Assembly: GCA_016900015.1 (NCBI GenBank)
Contig: JACJJM010000012.1
Coordinates: 1 to 64,000 of the forward strand
Direction of reading: 5' to 3'
Origin: Phocaeicola coprophilus
GTDB lineage: Bacteria; Bacteroidota; Bacteroidia; Bacteroidales; Bacteroidaceae
DNA: 64,000 nucleotides
Below, piece after piece: positions 39,967-49,165 of the stretch. The notes beneath the pieces were generated by a model that did no database searches, had not been told where the DNA came from, and saw nothing but the letters and a program-made list of their open reading frames with translations. The position numbers and the translations under genes were made by a program. Numbering within the stretch: position 1 is the first letter of the stretch; each line of letters starts with the position of its first letter.

Positions 39967-41571
39967 ATGCATAAGATTTTATATTGTCTGCTGACTGCCA
40001 TATTGGGACTTGCAGGAGTGAGCAGCCTGACGTCCTGTTACGACGACAAAGGGAATTACAATTACATTGACCTGGACGAAGTGGTAATTGACACCACGGG
40101 ATGCGGTATCCAGTCCGCTTACTCCGTTGGCCGCTACGACCACTTGACCTTGGAACCCAACATCCTGCTCAACGGCCAGCGGGTGAACGACGATGAGAGT
40201 GCCCCGCTGGACTACATGTGGACACTCTACACAGCTGCGATGACAACCAGCGGCACACTGGTGCTCGACACCTTGGGATTTGCTCCTGCTTTGGATGCTG
40301 ACATTACGACTGTGGCTGGCACTTACCGCCTGCAGCTCACCGTGACCCAACGCGACACGGGCGTACAAACCTATCTCCAACTCTCCTGCCAGGTGGAGGA
40401 ATCCATCACGGCCGGATGGATGTTGCTGTATGAACGGGCCGACCAACCGGGCACATCCGATGTGGGACTGGTTGTGAATACGTTGGTCAAGAAAAACATC
40501 ACGGCTGCCCAGGAACGGGAGTTCTGGAATCTCTACAGCGCATCCAACCAAGAACCCATCGCAGGCACGCCGGTCCGCATTTTCCGAATGGTCAACGACA
40601 TGGGCGGCGGCACAGACCCCGTCACCTGCCTGACAACCGAAGACCTCGTGAATGTCAACAACGCCACGTTTGAAAAGACTGCCGACTTCGCAGACTTCTT
40701 CTATGCAGCTCCGGCCGTCAAGGCTCCCATCTGGTATGGCACTTCGGGTAGAAGCGCGAGAAGATGCTTCCTCATCAATGACAATGCCGTCTATACGGTC
40801 AACTACATGTACACCACCGGCGGAGGAAACTACCTGGGCAACGCGCTTACGGCCGACTTCGGAGAATTGGCCGCATGGGGAAGCGATGTGTCAAACAGTT
40901 GCGAGGCCGTGGTCTTTGACCAGACAAACGGACGTTTCTATCACCTCGTGCAATACACGTCACAAATCACCCCCTTTGAAGCACAAAGTCCGACAGCGGG
41001 ATTTGATGTCAACAATGTCAACGCCACCATCCAAGCAAGCGACTGGGGACGAAGCGACGGCAATGCAGGCTCTGCATACGACTATTTGCTGATGAGAAAT
41101 GGAAACAACCGCTACCTGGCCATCGCCAACTTCAATGGCAATGCCGCAGACACAAACGTCGGCATCGGGTGGTATGACATCACAAACTCTCCCGGCATTC
41201 AAGATGCGACATCCATCACGGCAGCATTCTTAGGAGAATACGTTCTTTATGGCTCAGGCAACAAGGTTTATAATTTGCAATACAATTCCTCTCCAATAGC
41301 AACCGAAGCCTGGACAGCTCCGTCAGCTGAAGAAGAAGTCACCTGTGTCCGTCTCCAGAAGTTCTATTATTCGGTGATGATGCTCGCCGGCATTCTTCCC
41401 AATCCGAACACCGTCGTCCACATCGCCACTTGGAACGAATCCACACGCGAAGGCAAGCTCTACCAATACACCATCGACCCCGCCACCGGAGCCATCTCCG
41501 GCGAACCGCGCATCTACACCGTGCCCGGCAAAGTGGGTGACATGAATTGGAAATATGTCATGGAAATGTAA
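39967..41571 (+). CDS. PKD-like family lipoprotein
   Basis: 534 residues. Lipobox GVSSLTSCYDDKGNYNY. An N-terminal PKD-like beta domain (SVGRYDHLTLEPNILLNG; LDYMWTLYTAAMTTSG) is followed by a large repeat-like region that may be a beta-propeller (DWGRSDGNAGSAYDYLLMRN; YVLYGSGNKVYNLQYN). This family regularly follows DUF4843 in such loci. It starts 12 bases after the DUF4843 stop and is likely another surface partner of SusCD. Confidence 0.75.
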   Translation: MHKILYCLLTAILGLAGVSSLTSCYDDKGNYNYIDLDEVVIDTTGCGIQSAYSVGRYDHLTLEPNILLNGQRVNDDESAPLDYMWTLYTAAMTTSGTLVLDTLGFAPALDADITTVAGTYRLQLTVTQRDTGVQTYLQLSCQVEESITAGWMLLYERADQPGTSDVGLVVNTLVKKNITAAQEREFWNLYSASNQEPIAGTPVRIFRMVNDMGGGTDPVTCLTTEDLVNVNNATFEKTADFADFFYAAPAVKAPIWYGTSGRSARRCFLINDNAVYTVNYMYTTGGGNYLGNALTADFGELAAWGSDVSNSCEAVVFDQTNGRFYHLVQYTSQITPFEAQSPTAGFDVNNVNATIQASDWGRSDGNAGSAYDYLLMRNGNNRYLAIANFNGNAADTNVGIGWYDITNSPGIQDATSITAAFLGEYVLYGSGNKVYNLQYNSSPIATEAWTAPSAEEEVTCVRLQKFYYSVMMLAGILPNPNTVVHIATWNESTREGKLYQYTIDPATGAISGEPRIYTVPGKVGDMNWKYVMEM

Positions 41572-41594
41572 TTAACGCCAAACGCTTATAACTT

Positions 41595-42776
41595 ATGAAA
41601 CAAAAACTTACCACCCTCTTATTCGCCCTCCTCGCCGTCTGCCTCGGAATGCAGGCGCAGACCGGGGAAAAGGGCATGGCCTTCGAACCTGAAGGCACAC
41701 TGTTCAAGGACGCCGTGGCCAAGGCCAAGCAAATGAACAAACTCGTGTTCCTCGACTGCTACACGTCGTGGTGCGGACCTTGCAAGATGATGTCGAACAC
41801 CGTGTTTCCGCAAGAGAAAGTCGGTGCGTACATGAACCCGCGCTTCGTCAACATCAAGATTGACATGGAGAAGGGCGAGGGCGTGGAACTGGCCAAGCGG
41901 CTTCAAATCTCCGCCTACCCCACCTTCATCATCTTCAACGGTGACGGCAACGAGATAGGCCGCTTCCTCGGCGGATGCCAGGCCGACGAATTCATCAAGA
42001 AAGTGGAGCAGGCCAGCACTGACAACGCCTCGGCCGAGATGGACAAGCGCTTTGCCGACGGCGAACGCGACCCGGAATTTCTGAAACAATACCTCAAAAC
42101 GCTGAGCAGTGCCTACAAGCGCGGCCAATGCAACGACGTGGTTGAAATCCTTCTCGACGGCAAAGCCGAAACATTTGCTGCCGACAAAGAACTTTCCGAC
42201 ATGTTCATACGCCACATCATCGACCCGTTCTGCCCGGCTTTCATCTACACAGCCAAACATCCCGAAGCGCTCATCGCCCAAGTGGGTGAGACACCCGTCC
42301 GGATGAAGCTCCACAGCGTCTGGAGCAACTATCCGCGCCAGCTCGTGACGGAAGACGCCGCAGGCAACGTGACGCTCGACAAGGAAAACATGGACCGCTG
42401 GCTGGCCTTGATGGAAGAATGCGGCGTGGACGACCGTGAGGAACTGCGCCTCGATGCCCTCTTGGGCTACGCCGAGAAGAAAGCCGACTGGACGGCCTAC
42501 GCCGGCTATCTGGACGAACTGGCAAAAGCTGTCGACCTCACCGACCTCGAACTGTGCCGCCGCTGCACGCCCGTCGCCAAGGAGTGCAAGGATGAGACTA
42601 TCCGCAAGGAGACCGCAACCCTGCTGCAACAACGGCTCGACGACCTCAACTCCGGCAAACGCCAACCGCAAACGCGCCAGGGAAACATGGTGCTCAGCGG
42701 CAACATGGGCAAAGCGATGGAGATGCTCATCACCAACCTCACGACAGGCGAGATTCCCGGCACAGATAAGAAATGA
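41595..42776 (+). CDS. thioredoxin-family periplasmic protein
   Basis: 393 residues. Signal peptide (MKQKLTTLLFALLAVCLGMQAQ), then a thioredoxin domain with active-site WCGPC (in CYTSWCGPCKMM, about residue 57) and the cis-Pro segment SAYPTFIIF. The remaining 230 residues are helical (TPR-like style). It is the last gene of the SusCD locus. A disulfide or cysteine-handling step in use of the substrate is a possible reason for its presence. Confidence 0.85.
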   Translation: MKQKLTTLLFALLAVCLGMQAQTGEKGMAFEPEGTLFKDAVAKAKQMNKLVFLDCYTSWCGPCKMMSNTVFPQEKVGAYMNPRFVNIKIDMEKGEGVELAKRLQISAYPTFIIFNGDGNEIGRFLGGCQADEFIKKVEQASTDNASAEMDKRFADGERDPEFLKQYLKTLSSAYKRGQCNDVVEILLDGKAETFAADKELSDMFIRHIIDPFCPAFIYTAKHPEALIAQVGETPVRMKLHSVWSNYPRQLVTEDAAGNVTLDKENMDRWLALMEECGVDDREELRLDALLGYAEKKADWTAYAGYLDELAKAVDLTDLELCRRCTPVAKECKDETIRKETATLLQQRLDDLNSGKRQPQTRQGNMVLSGNMGKAMEMLITNLTTGEIPGTDKK

Positions 42777-42777
42777 A

Positions 42778-42861
42778 AAATGAAGAGTGAAGAATGAAGA
42801 GTGCATATAGCTCCATGTGCCGCAAGGCAATTCTTCATTCTACATTCTTCACTCTTCATTT
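42778..42861. repeat. 19-bp-arm hairpin after the thioredoxin gene
   Basis: AAATGAAGAGTGAAGAATG (42778-42796) and its exact complement (42843-42861) enclose 46 bases that contain GTGCCGCAAGGC. It overlaps the end of the thioredoxin gene's last sense region/stop by a few bases. The same loop core occurs in the hairpin at 44863-44942, though the stems differ. It may work as a transcript end. Confidence 0.7.
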
Positions 42862-42911
42862 AAAAGCCAACTTTCTGATTTTCACACACTCACAACATCC
42901 TTAACTCCGCC

Positions 42912-43010
42912 TGACCTTACCCTCCTTTCCGTCCACGCGCGGACTCCTTTCCGTGCTCGGGCGGAAAGGAGGGTAAGGTCGGGCGGAAAGGAAGGCTGGC
43001 GAGCCTCCTT
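42912..43010. repeat. GC-rich palindromic dispersed repeat
   Basis: GACCTTACCCTCCTTTCCG (42913-42931) and its exact complement (42962-42980) form a 19-bp stem; another CGGAAAGGAAGGC follows. It is the most symmetric copy of the family. Confidence 0.75.
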
Positions 43011-43028
43011 TGTTTATAAGCCTTACCT

Positions 43029-43058
43029 TTTGCCGTTTCCATAGATTTCGTAAATTTG
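43029..43058 (+). promoter_or_regulatory. promoter of the aminopeptidase gene
   Basis: TTTG (43029-43032), 18 bases, then TAAATTTG (43051-43058). Both boxes are exact. The ATG is 24 bases further on. Confidence 0.7.
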
Positions 43059-43081
43059 TCGACATCATAAACTGACATAAT

Positions 43082-44875
43082 ATGAAAGAATCTATTACCG
43101 AACGTATCGGACGTTTGCGCCAATGCCTGCGCGAACAATCCCTATCAGCCTTCATTATCCCCAGCACCGACCCTCATTCGGGCGAATATGTCCCCGACCA
43201 TTGGAAAACACGTGAATGGGTGTCGGGATTTACCGGCAGCGCCGGCACAGCCGTCATCACACTGGACGATGCGGCCCTCTGGACAGACTCACGCTATTTT
43301 CTCCAAGCAGCCGACCAACTCGACGGGACGGGCATCCGCCTGATGAAAGACCGTCTGCCCGACACACCCTCCATCCCCGAATGGCTCGGACAATCACTCT
43401 CGCCGGGTGCGGTGGTGGGCGTGGACGGATGGGTGAACACCATCGGGGAGACACAGGCCCTGCGCGAAGCACTCGCCCGGGAAGGACTGACGCTGCGCAC
43501 CGACTATGACCCCGTCACGAGATTGTGGGACGACCGCCCGGCCCTGCCCGGCACACCGGTAAGCATCCATCCGCTTGAATATGCCGGCGTTGCCTGTCAC
43601 AAGAAACTGGCTGCCATCCGCGAAAAGCTCCTCGCCCGCGGGGCTGACGGCATCCTGCTCTCCACGCTGGACGACATCGCCTGGACACTCAACCTGCGCG
43701 GCAACGATGTGCACTGCAACCCCGTGTTCGTCAGCTATCTCCTCATCACCTCCCAGGAAAGCATCCTCTACGTCCGCGCAGAGAAGCTCACGACTGAAGT
43801 GAAAGCCTACCTCGCGCAGGAGGGCGTCAACACGGAGGACTACGACGACTTGCAGGAAGACCTGCGCGACTATCCATACGCCACGCTCAGCCTCGACCCG
43901 GGACGCACGAACGAAGCAGTCCGCCAGGCTGTCAACCCGCTGACCAAGGTGCTGCTTGAAGAATCTCCCGTGCCACTCATGAAGGCGGTGAAGAATGAGG
44001 CCGAAATCCGCGGCTTCCATGCAGCCATGCTGCGCGACGGCGTAGCGATGGTGAAGTTTCTGAAATGGCTGGAAGAAGCCGTCCCCCAAGGAAACGAAAC
44101 GGAGATGAGCATTGACCGCAAGCTCTACGAATGCCGTGCCGAGCAACCGCTCTTCCGGGGCATCAGCTTCGACACCATCGCCGGCTACAAGGAACACGCA
44201 GCCATCGTGCACTACGAGGCTACACCCGAGACCGACAAACCCCTCGCACCCGAAGGCCTGCTCCTGCTCGACAGCGGCGCACAGTATGCCGACGGCACGA
44301 CAGACATCACCCGCACCATCGCCCTGGGCGAAACGACCGACGACGAACGGCGCGACTACACGCTCGTGCTCAAAGGACACATCGGCCTGACCCGTGCCTG
44401 CTTTCCCCAAGGCACCTGCGGCACACAGCTCGACGTGCTGGCCCGCCAGGCAATGTGGCGCGAAGGGGCCAACTTCCTGCACGGAACGGGACACGGCGTG
44501 GGAGCTTATCTGAACGTACACGAAGGCCCTCACCAGATACGCATGAACCATGTGCCCACTCCGCTCCGTCCGGGCATGACCGTGACCGACGAACCGGGCA
44601 TCTACCGTGCAGGGCGCTACGGCATCCGCACGGAAAACACGCTGCTCGTCGTCCCCTACCGGGAGACGGAGTTTGGCACATTCTACACCTTCGAGCCGCT
44701 CACGCTCTGCCCCATCGACACGCGCCCCATCGTACGCTCCATGCTGACAGCTGAAGAAACGGAGTGGCTGAACGCCTACCACCGCATGGTCTACGACCGC
44801 CTCTCGCCCCTGCTCGACGAAGAGCACCGCGCCTGGCTCGAAAGCAAAACGAAACAATTAATAATTAACAATTGA
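43082..44875 (+). CDS. aminopeptidase P family metallopeptidase (Xaa-Pro aminopeptidase)
   Basis: 597 residues, the long three-domain form. Two creatinase-like N-terminal domains are followed by a pita-bread catalytic domain with the five metal ligands in order: LLLDSGAQYADGTTDITRT (two Asp), HGTGHGVGAYLNVHEGPH (His), TVTDEPGIYRAGR (Glu) and YGIRTENTLLV (Glu). It removes an N-terminal residue before proline; cytoplasmic, as there is no signal peptide. The last codons (..QLIINN) lie inside a repeat hairpin, so the tail was probably replaced by repeat DNA. Confidence 0.92.
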   Translation: MKESITERIGRLRQCLREQSLSAFIIPSTDPHSGEYVPDHWKTREWVSGFTGSAGTAVITLDDAALWTDSRYFLQAADQLDGTGIRLMKDRLPDTPSIPEWLGQSLSPGAVVGVDGWVNTIGETQALREALAREGLTLRTDYDPVTRLWDDRPALPGTPVSIHPLEYAGVACHKKLAAIREKLLARGADGILLSTLDDIAWTLNLRGNDVHCNPVFVSYLLITSQESILYVRAEKLTTEVKAYLAQEGVNTEDYDDLQEDLRDYPYATLSLDPGRTNEAVRQAVNPLTKVLLEESPVPLMKAVKNEAEIRGFHAAMLRDGVAMVKFLKWLEEAVPQGNETEMSIDRKLYECRAEQPLFRGISFDTIAGYKEHAAIVHYEATPETDKPLAPEGLLLLDSGAQYADGTTDITRTIALGETTDDERRDYTLVLKGHIGLTRACFPQGTCGTQLDVLARQAMWREGANFLHGTGHGVGAYLNVHEGPHQIRMNHVPTPLRPGMTVTDEPGIYRAGRYGIRTENTLLVVPYRETEFGTFYTFEPLTLCPIDTRPIVRSMLTAEETEWLNAYHRMVYDRLSPLLDEEHRAWLESKTKQLIINN

Positions 44876-44942
44876 CAATGGACAATGGACAATTACGATG
44901 CCGCATGGCTAATTGTCAATTATCCATTGTCAATTATCAATT
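44863..44942. repeat. 33-bp-arm hairpin over the aminopeptidase stop codon
   Basis: The left arm (44863-44895) and right arm (44910-44942) are complementary at 29 of 33 positions, built of AATTGACAATGGACAAT-type units, with the loop CGATGCCGCATGGC. The left arm includes the last codons and stop of the aminopeptidase gene. Confidence 0.75.
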
Positions 44943-44957
44943 TTAAAAAAAAGACTT

Positions 44958-45485
44958 ATGGCACTGATAAAATCCGTAAGGGGCTTCACGCCCCAGATAG
45001 GCGAAGACTGCTATCTTTCTGAAAATGCGACAGTGGTGGGAGATGTAGTCATCGGCGACCACTGTAGCATCTGGTTCAACGCCGTGTTGCGCGGCGACGT
45101 GAACAGCATCCGCATTGGCAACAATGTGAACATCCAGGACGGCAGCGTCCTGCACACGCTCTACCAGCGCTCCACCATCGAAATCGGCAACTACGTGTCC
45201 GTCGGACACAACGTGACCATCCACGGCGCACACGTGGGCGACTACGCCCTCATCGGCATGGGTTCCACGCTGCTCGACAATGCCGTCATCGGCGAAGGGG
45301 CCATCGTGGCAGCCGGTGCGCTCGTGCTCAGCAACACGGTCATCCCGCCCCACACGTTATGGGCCGGCGTCCCGGCCAAGTTCGTCAAGGAGGTGTCGCC
45401 CGAACAGGCTCAGGGACTCAACAAGAAGATAGCCGACGGCTACCAGATGTATGCCTCCTGGTACAAGGACGAAAAGACGGAATGA
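44958..45485 (+). CDS. gamma-carbonic anhydrase family protein
   Basis: 175 residues from the ATG at 44958; the frame is open further up but that part is repeat DNA. It is a left-handed beta-helix of hexapeptide repeats ([40 protein letters not shown]) with the three metal-binding His in [19 protein letters not shown]. Many such proteins hydrate CO2, others have no activity. A cytoplasmic protein. Confidence 0.88.
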   Translation: MALIKSVRGFTPQIGEDCYLSENATVVGDVVIGDHCSIWFNAVLRGDVNSIRIGNNVNIQDGSVLHTLYQRSTIEIGNYVSVGHNVTIHGAHVGDYALIGMGSTLLDNAVIGEGAIVAAGALVLSNTVIPPHTLWAGVPAKFVKEVSPEQAQGLNKKIADGYQMYASWYKDEKTE

Positions 45486-45547
45486 CCGTCTTCCCGTCCC
45501 AAACACGTTTACAATCATTTCTGTCTCATCTCTCAAATCATTTCTTT

Positions 45548-47041
45548 ATGGAACAATACATCTTATCGCTCGACCAAGGCACCAGCAGCTCGCGTGCCAT
45601 CCTGTTCAATCACAAAGGAGAAATCTGCTCCGTCGCGCAACGTGAATTTCCACAGTATTTTCCCCGTTCGGGCTGGGTGGAACACAATCCTAACGAGATT
45701 TGGGCTTCCCAGGCTTCAGTCATCGCCGAAGCCATCACGAAAATCGACGTCAACGGACTCAACATCGCAGGCATCGGCATCACCAACCAGCGTGAGACAA
45801 CCATCGTGTGGGACATTGATACCGAAGAGCCCATCTACAACGCCATCGTCTGGCAGGACCGGCGCACTTCGGAATACTGCGACAGCCTGAAGGCGGAGGG
45901 CAAGACAGACTTCATCCGCCAACGCACGGGCCTCATCATCGATGCCTATTTCAGCGCAACGAAAATCAAATGGATTCTGGACAACGTGCCCGAAGCACGC
46001 CAGCGTGCCGCAGCCGGGAAACTTCGTTTCGGGACTGTCGACACCTGGCTCATCTGGCGCCTGACACGCGGCGAGGTGCATGTGACCGATGTGTCAAACG
46101 CCTCGCGCACCATGCTCTTCAACATCCATACGCTGGACTGGGACGACGAACTGCTGGCCCTCTTTGACATACCTCGCAGCATGATGCCTGAGGTACGTTC
46201 TTCCAGCGAAATCTATGCCCACACCAAGACGACTATCTTCGCCCATAAAGTACCCATCGCGGGCATTGCCGGCGACCAGCAGGCAGCTCTCTTCGGGCAA
46301 CTCTGCACCGAGCCGGGCATGGTGAAAAACACCTACGGCACGGGTTGCTTCATGCTGATGAACAGCGGCCACACACCCATACTCTCCCAAAACAACCTGC
46401 TGACCACCATCGCCTGGAAGCTGGGTGGCGAAGTGACCTATGCCCTCGAAGGCAGCATCTTCGTCGCAGGCTCCGTGGTGCAATGGCTGCGCGACGGACT
46501 GGGTGTCATCAAGTCATCGTCTGAAGTGGAAGCACTGGCTGCCAGTGTGCCCACGACCGAAGGCGTCTACTTCGTCCCGGCCCTCACCGGCCTGGGCGCA
46601 CCGTGGTGGGACCAATATGCACGCGGACAGATTACGGGCATCAGCCGTGGCACGACGGCCGCACACATCGCCCGCGCAGCCCTCGAAGGCATCGCCTTCC
46701 AAACGATGGACATCGTGCAGGCCATGGCGGACGATGCCCACCTGACCCTCCGGGAAATCAAGGTGGACGGCGGCGCTTCGCGCAATAATCTCATGATGCA
46801 ATTCCAGGCCGACATCCTCGGCATCCCCGTCATCCGCCCGGCGACCACCGAGACTACGGCACTCGGCGCCGCTTTCCTGGCCGGACTCGCAACGGGCTAC
46901 TGGAGCGGACTGGACGAGCTTCGCAGCCTGACGGAGAGCGCACAGCGATTCGAGCCGCACATGGAAGCCGAAAAAATGCAGGCGGCCATCACCGGATGGC
47001 GCGATGCCCTGCGGCGCACACTCAGCAACTACGGACGTTAA
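45548..47041 (+). CDS. glpK: glycerol kinase
   Basis: 497 residues from the ATG at 45548 ([20 protein letters not shown]); the longer frame overlaps the previous gene and adds unrelated residues. FGGY kinase motifs are complete: DQGTSSSR phosphate loop, INQRETT-like segment ([13 protein letters not shown]), [33 protein letters not shown] and the C-terminal [20 protein letters not shown]. It phosphorylates glycerol with ATP. The facilitator gene follows after 21 bases. Confidence 0.95.
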   Translation: MEQYILSLDQGTSSSRAILFNHKGEICSVAQREFPQYFPRSGWVEHNPNEIWASQASVIAEAITKIDVNGLNIAGIGITNQRETTIVWDIDTEEPIYNAIVWQDRRTSEYCDSLKAEGKTDFIRQRTGLIIDAYFSATKIKWILDNVPEARQRAAAGKLRFGTVDTWLIWRLTRGEVHVTDVSNASRTMLFNIHTLDWDDELLALFDIPRSMMPEVRSSSEIYAHTKTTIFAHKVPIAGIAGDQQAALFGQLCTEPGMVKNTYGTGCFMLMNSGHTPILSQNNLLTTIAWKLGGEVTYALEGSIFVAGSVVQWLRDGLGVIKSSSEVEALAASVPTTEGVYFVPALTGLGAPWWDQYARGQITGISRGTTAAHIARAALEGIAFQTMDIVQAMADDAHLTLREIKVDGGASRNNLMMQFQADILGIPVIRPATTETTALGAAFLAGLATGYWSGLDELRSLTESAQRFEPHMEAEKMQAAITGWRDALRRTLSNYGR

Positions 47042-47062
47042 ACCCTCAAAAATTGGACTGAT

Positions 47063-47809
47063 ATGGAAGACATCTCTCTTTTCACCCGATGCGTGTTTGA
47101 ATTCATCGGGACAGCCGTCATGATACTTCTGGGCGACGGCGTCGTGGCTTGTACGACACTCAACAAATCGAAAGGCACAGGCGGTGGCTGGGCCGTCATC
47201 ACCTTGGCTTGGGGATTCGCAGTGATGTGCGGCGTGTTCATCGCCGGGCCTTATTCGGGCGCACACCTGAACCCGGCAGTCAGCATCGGCTACGCCCTGA
47301 CGGGCAATCTGGCTTGGAGCGACGTGCCAGGCTACGCCGTGGCACAATTCCTTGGCGCCATGCTGGGCGCTCTCGTGGTCTACTTATTCTACAAAGACCA
47401 GTTCGACGCGACTGATGACGCAGACACGAAGTTGGGCGTATTCTGCACCATGCCTGCCATCATGAACCGTCCGCGCAACTTGCTTTGCGAGATTGTGGGC
47501 ACCTTCCTGCTGGTATTTGTCATCCTGTGCTTTTCCACGGACGGAAATGTCGCAGATGTCAAGCTCGGCTCGTCAGGCGCATTCCCTGTGACCATGCTCA
47601 TCATGGCCATCGGCATGTCTCTGGGCGGCACGACTGGTTATGCCATCAATCCCATGCGCGACCTTCCTCCCCGCATCGTCCATGCCCTGCTGCCCATCAG
47701 GGGCAAGCGCGACAGTGGCTGGGGATATGCCTGGGTGCCTGTCATCGGCCCGCTCATCGGATGCGTGCTGGCCGCGTTTGCCTTCCTGCTCCTGTTCTAC
47801 AATGTCTGA
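47063..47809 (+). CDS. glpF: glycerol facilitator (MIP/aquaglyceroporin)
   Basis: 248 residues with six membrane helices. The two half-helix motifs are HLNPAVSIGY and AINPMRDLPPR, the second with the Asp-Arg typical of glycerol channels (NPxRD). It lets glycerol enter the cell, where glpK traps it. It ends before a strong terminator. Confidence 0.95.
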   Translation: MEDISLFTRCVFEFIGTAVMILLGDGVVACTTLNKSKGTGGGWAVITLAWGFAVMCGVFIAGPYSGAHLNPAVSIGYALTGNLAWSDVPGYAVAQFLGAMLGALVVYLFYKDQFDATDDADTKLGVFCTMPAIMNRPRNLLCEIVGTFLLVFVILCFSTDGNVADVKLGSSGAFPVTMLIMAIGMSLGGTTGYAINPMRDLPPRIVHALLPIRGKRDSGWGYAWVPVIGPLIGCVLAAFAFLLLFYNV

Positions 47810-47853
47810 CGGGACGGACGAATGGCCACATCAGGACACGACTGCCTGAACAC

Positions 47854-47895
47854 AAGAAGAGGAGAGACATCACACTCGGATGCTCTCCTCTTCTT
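47854..47895 (+). terminator. terminator of glpKF
   Basis: AAGAAGAGGAGAG (47854-47866) pairs perfectly with CTCTCCTCTTCTT (47883-47895); the loop has 16 bases. The T-rich end of the right arm acts as the run. It may serve the opposite strand as well. Confidence 0.75.
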
Positions 47896-47901
47896 CATCA
47901 C

Positions 47902-47952
47902 TCATTTATCTCAAATCGGTTCATTAAACTTTGGGTAGATTATACACAAGAC
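47902..47952. repeat. second, diverged end of the 24-bp inverted-repeat element
   Basis: TCATTTATCTCAAATCGG and TTTGGGTAGATT match the reverse complement of 23906-23957, including the bases inside the inverted repeat. Only this end is recognisable. Confidence 0.6.
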
Positions 47953-48023
47953 CTTTTCTATGTGCCTATGTCCAGTTATTCTCATTTTGGAACGTCAATA
48001 GTTTACACCGTGAAGCCGTGCGG

Positions 48024-49154
48024 TTAATCCAAAAGTTTGTCCAGATAGGTGTAAAAGTCGGCAGACTCGCCCACGACTATCTTCACGATGATGCCTTCGG
48101 GACTGATAACCACTTTGGTGGGAAAGGCTTTGAGCGCATAGGTCACGTCCACATTGTCCGTACGCGAGTTGAACACATTTGTCCACGGGAGTGCATGTTT
48201 GGCCACAGCGGCTTTCCATTTGGCCTCTGTGTCCTGGCAGGCCACGCCGACAAATTCCACTTTGTCCTTATGCTTGGCGTAGGCCTTCTTCATTTCGGGA
48301 AAGCCTTTGATGCACCAACCGCACCATGAGCCCCAGAAGTCGAGCACCACGTATTTGCCGCGCAGCGAGGAGAGGGCGAAATCGTTGCCGTTGACGTCCT
48401 TCAGCGTGAAGTCGGGGGCGGGGATGCCTTCCTTCATCGTTTTCGAGGCGGCTTCGGTGGCAGTCAGTTTCTCGTTCATGGTCACGACGCCTTGCCAGAG
48501 GGGGCGCATACGCCCGTTCCTCACTTCGGGGGTGAACAGGTTGATGGCTGTCCGGAGGCTGTCGCCATTGAGAACGCTCACGAGGAAAACGGCAGCTTCC
48601 CGGTCGGGATGCTGGCGGATGTAGCTCATGGCGCGGGCGGTTCTGGCTTGCATGCCTGCCTGCTGCAAGGCAGCCTTGTCGGCGGCGGGCAGTGCCGGGT
48701 CGGCTAGTTTGGCGTACAGTTCGCTCATCTCTTTCTCTGTCTGTTGGTTCATTTTGGCAATGGAGTCGTAATCTTTGTAGAAAGCTGTGCCGGAGAACGT
48801 AAGATTGTCGAGCGTGCCTTCCACGCGGGCTTCTTCTCCCGGGATGAGCGGCAATACGAAATAGCGCGCGATGGGCGTTGTGCGCATTTCTTCCTGATTG
48901 AGTTTTTCCATGACTGTGAGTTGCGTCACTTCCGTGGCGGGAATGCTGACGGAAAATGTGCCGTCGGGAGCAAGCGGGATGGCGGCCTGATAGGTGTTGG
49001 CACGAGCTACGAGGTCGGTGACGTAGGCCGTGAGCGTGTCGTGTTTCACGTCGGTGATTCGTCCGCTCAGTTTGAGTAGACTGCCGGTTTGTGCCGGCGC
49101 AGGGCAGGTGACTCCTGCAATCAAAAGCATTAGAGGAATAATCGTCTTTTTCAT
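48024..49154 (-). CDS. TlpA-family thiol-disulfide oxidoreductase
   Basis: 376 residues. Signal peptide (..MLLIAGVTCPAPAQ; a Cys is present, so it may be a lipoprotein), a DUF4369-like N-terminal beta domain (LSGRITDVKHDTLTAYVTDL) and a C-terminal TlpA domain with active-site WCGWC (in FWGSWCGWCIKGFPEM) and the cis-Pro segment KAFPTKVVI. It is the last gene of the FecR-SusC-SusD operon, 11 bases after susD. It probably reduces disulfides in the periplasm. Confidence 0.88.
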   Translation of the reverse strand: MKKTIIPLMLLIAGVTCPAPAQTGSLLKLSGRITDVKHDTLTAYVTDLVARANTYQAAIPLAPDGTFSVSIPATEVTQLTVMEKLNQEEMRTTPIARYFVLPLIPGEEARVEGTLDNLTFSGTAFYKDYDSIAKMNQQTEKEMSELYAKLADPALPAADKAALQQAGMQARTARAMSYIRQHPDREAAVFLVSVLNGDSLRTAINLFTPEVRNGRMRPLWQGVVTMNEKLTATEAASKTMKEGIPAPDFTLKDVNGNDFALSSLRGKYVVLDFWGSWCGWCIKGFPEMKKAYAKHKDKVEFVGVACQDTEAKWKAAVAKHALPWTNVFNSRTDNVDVTYALKAFPTKVVISPEGIIVKIVVGESADFYTYLDKLLD

Positions 49155-49165
49155 AAAAGCTGTTT

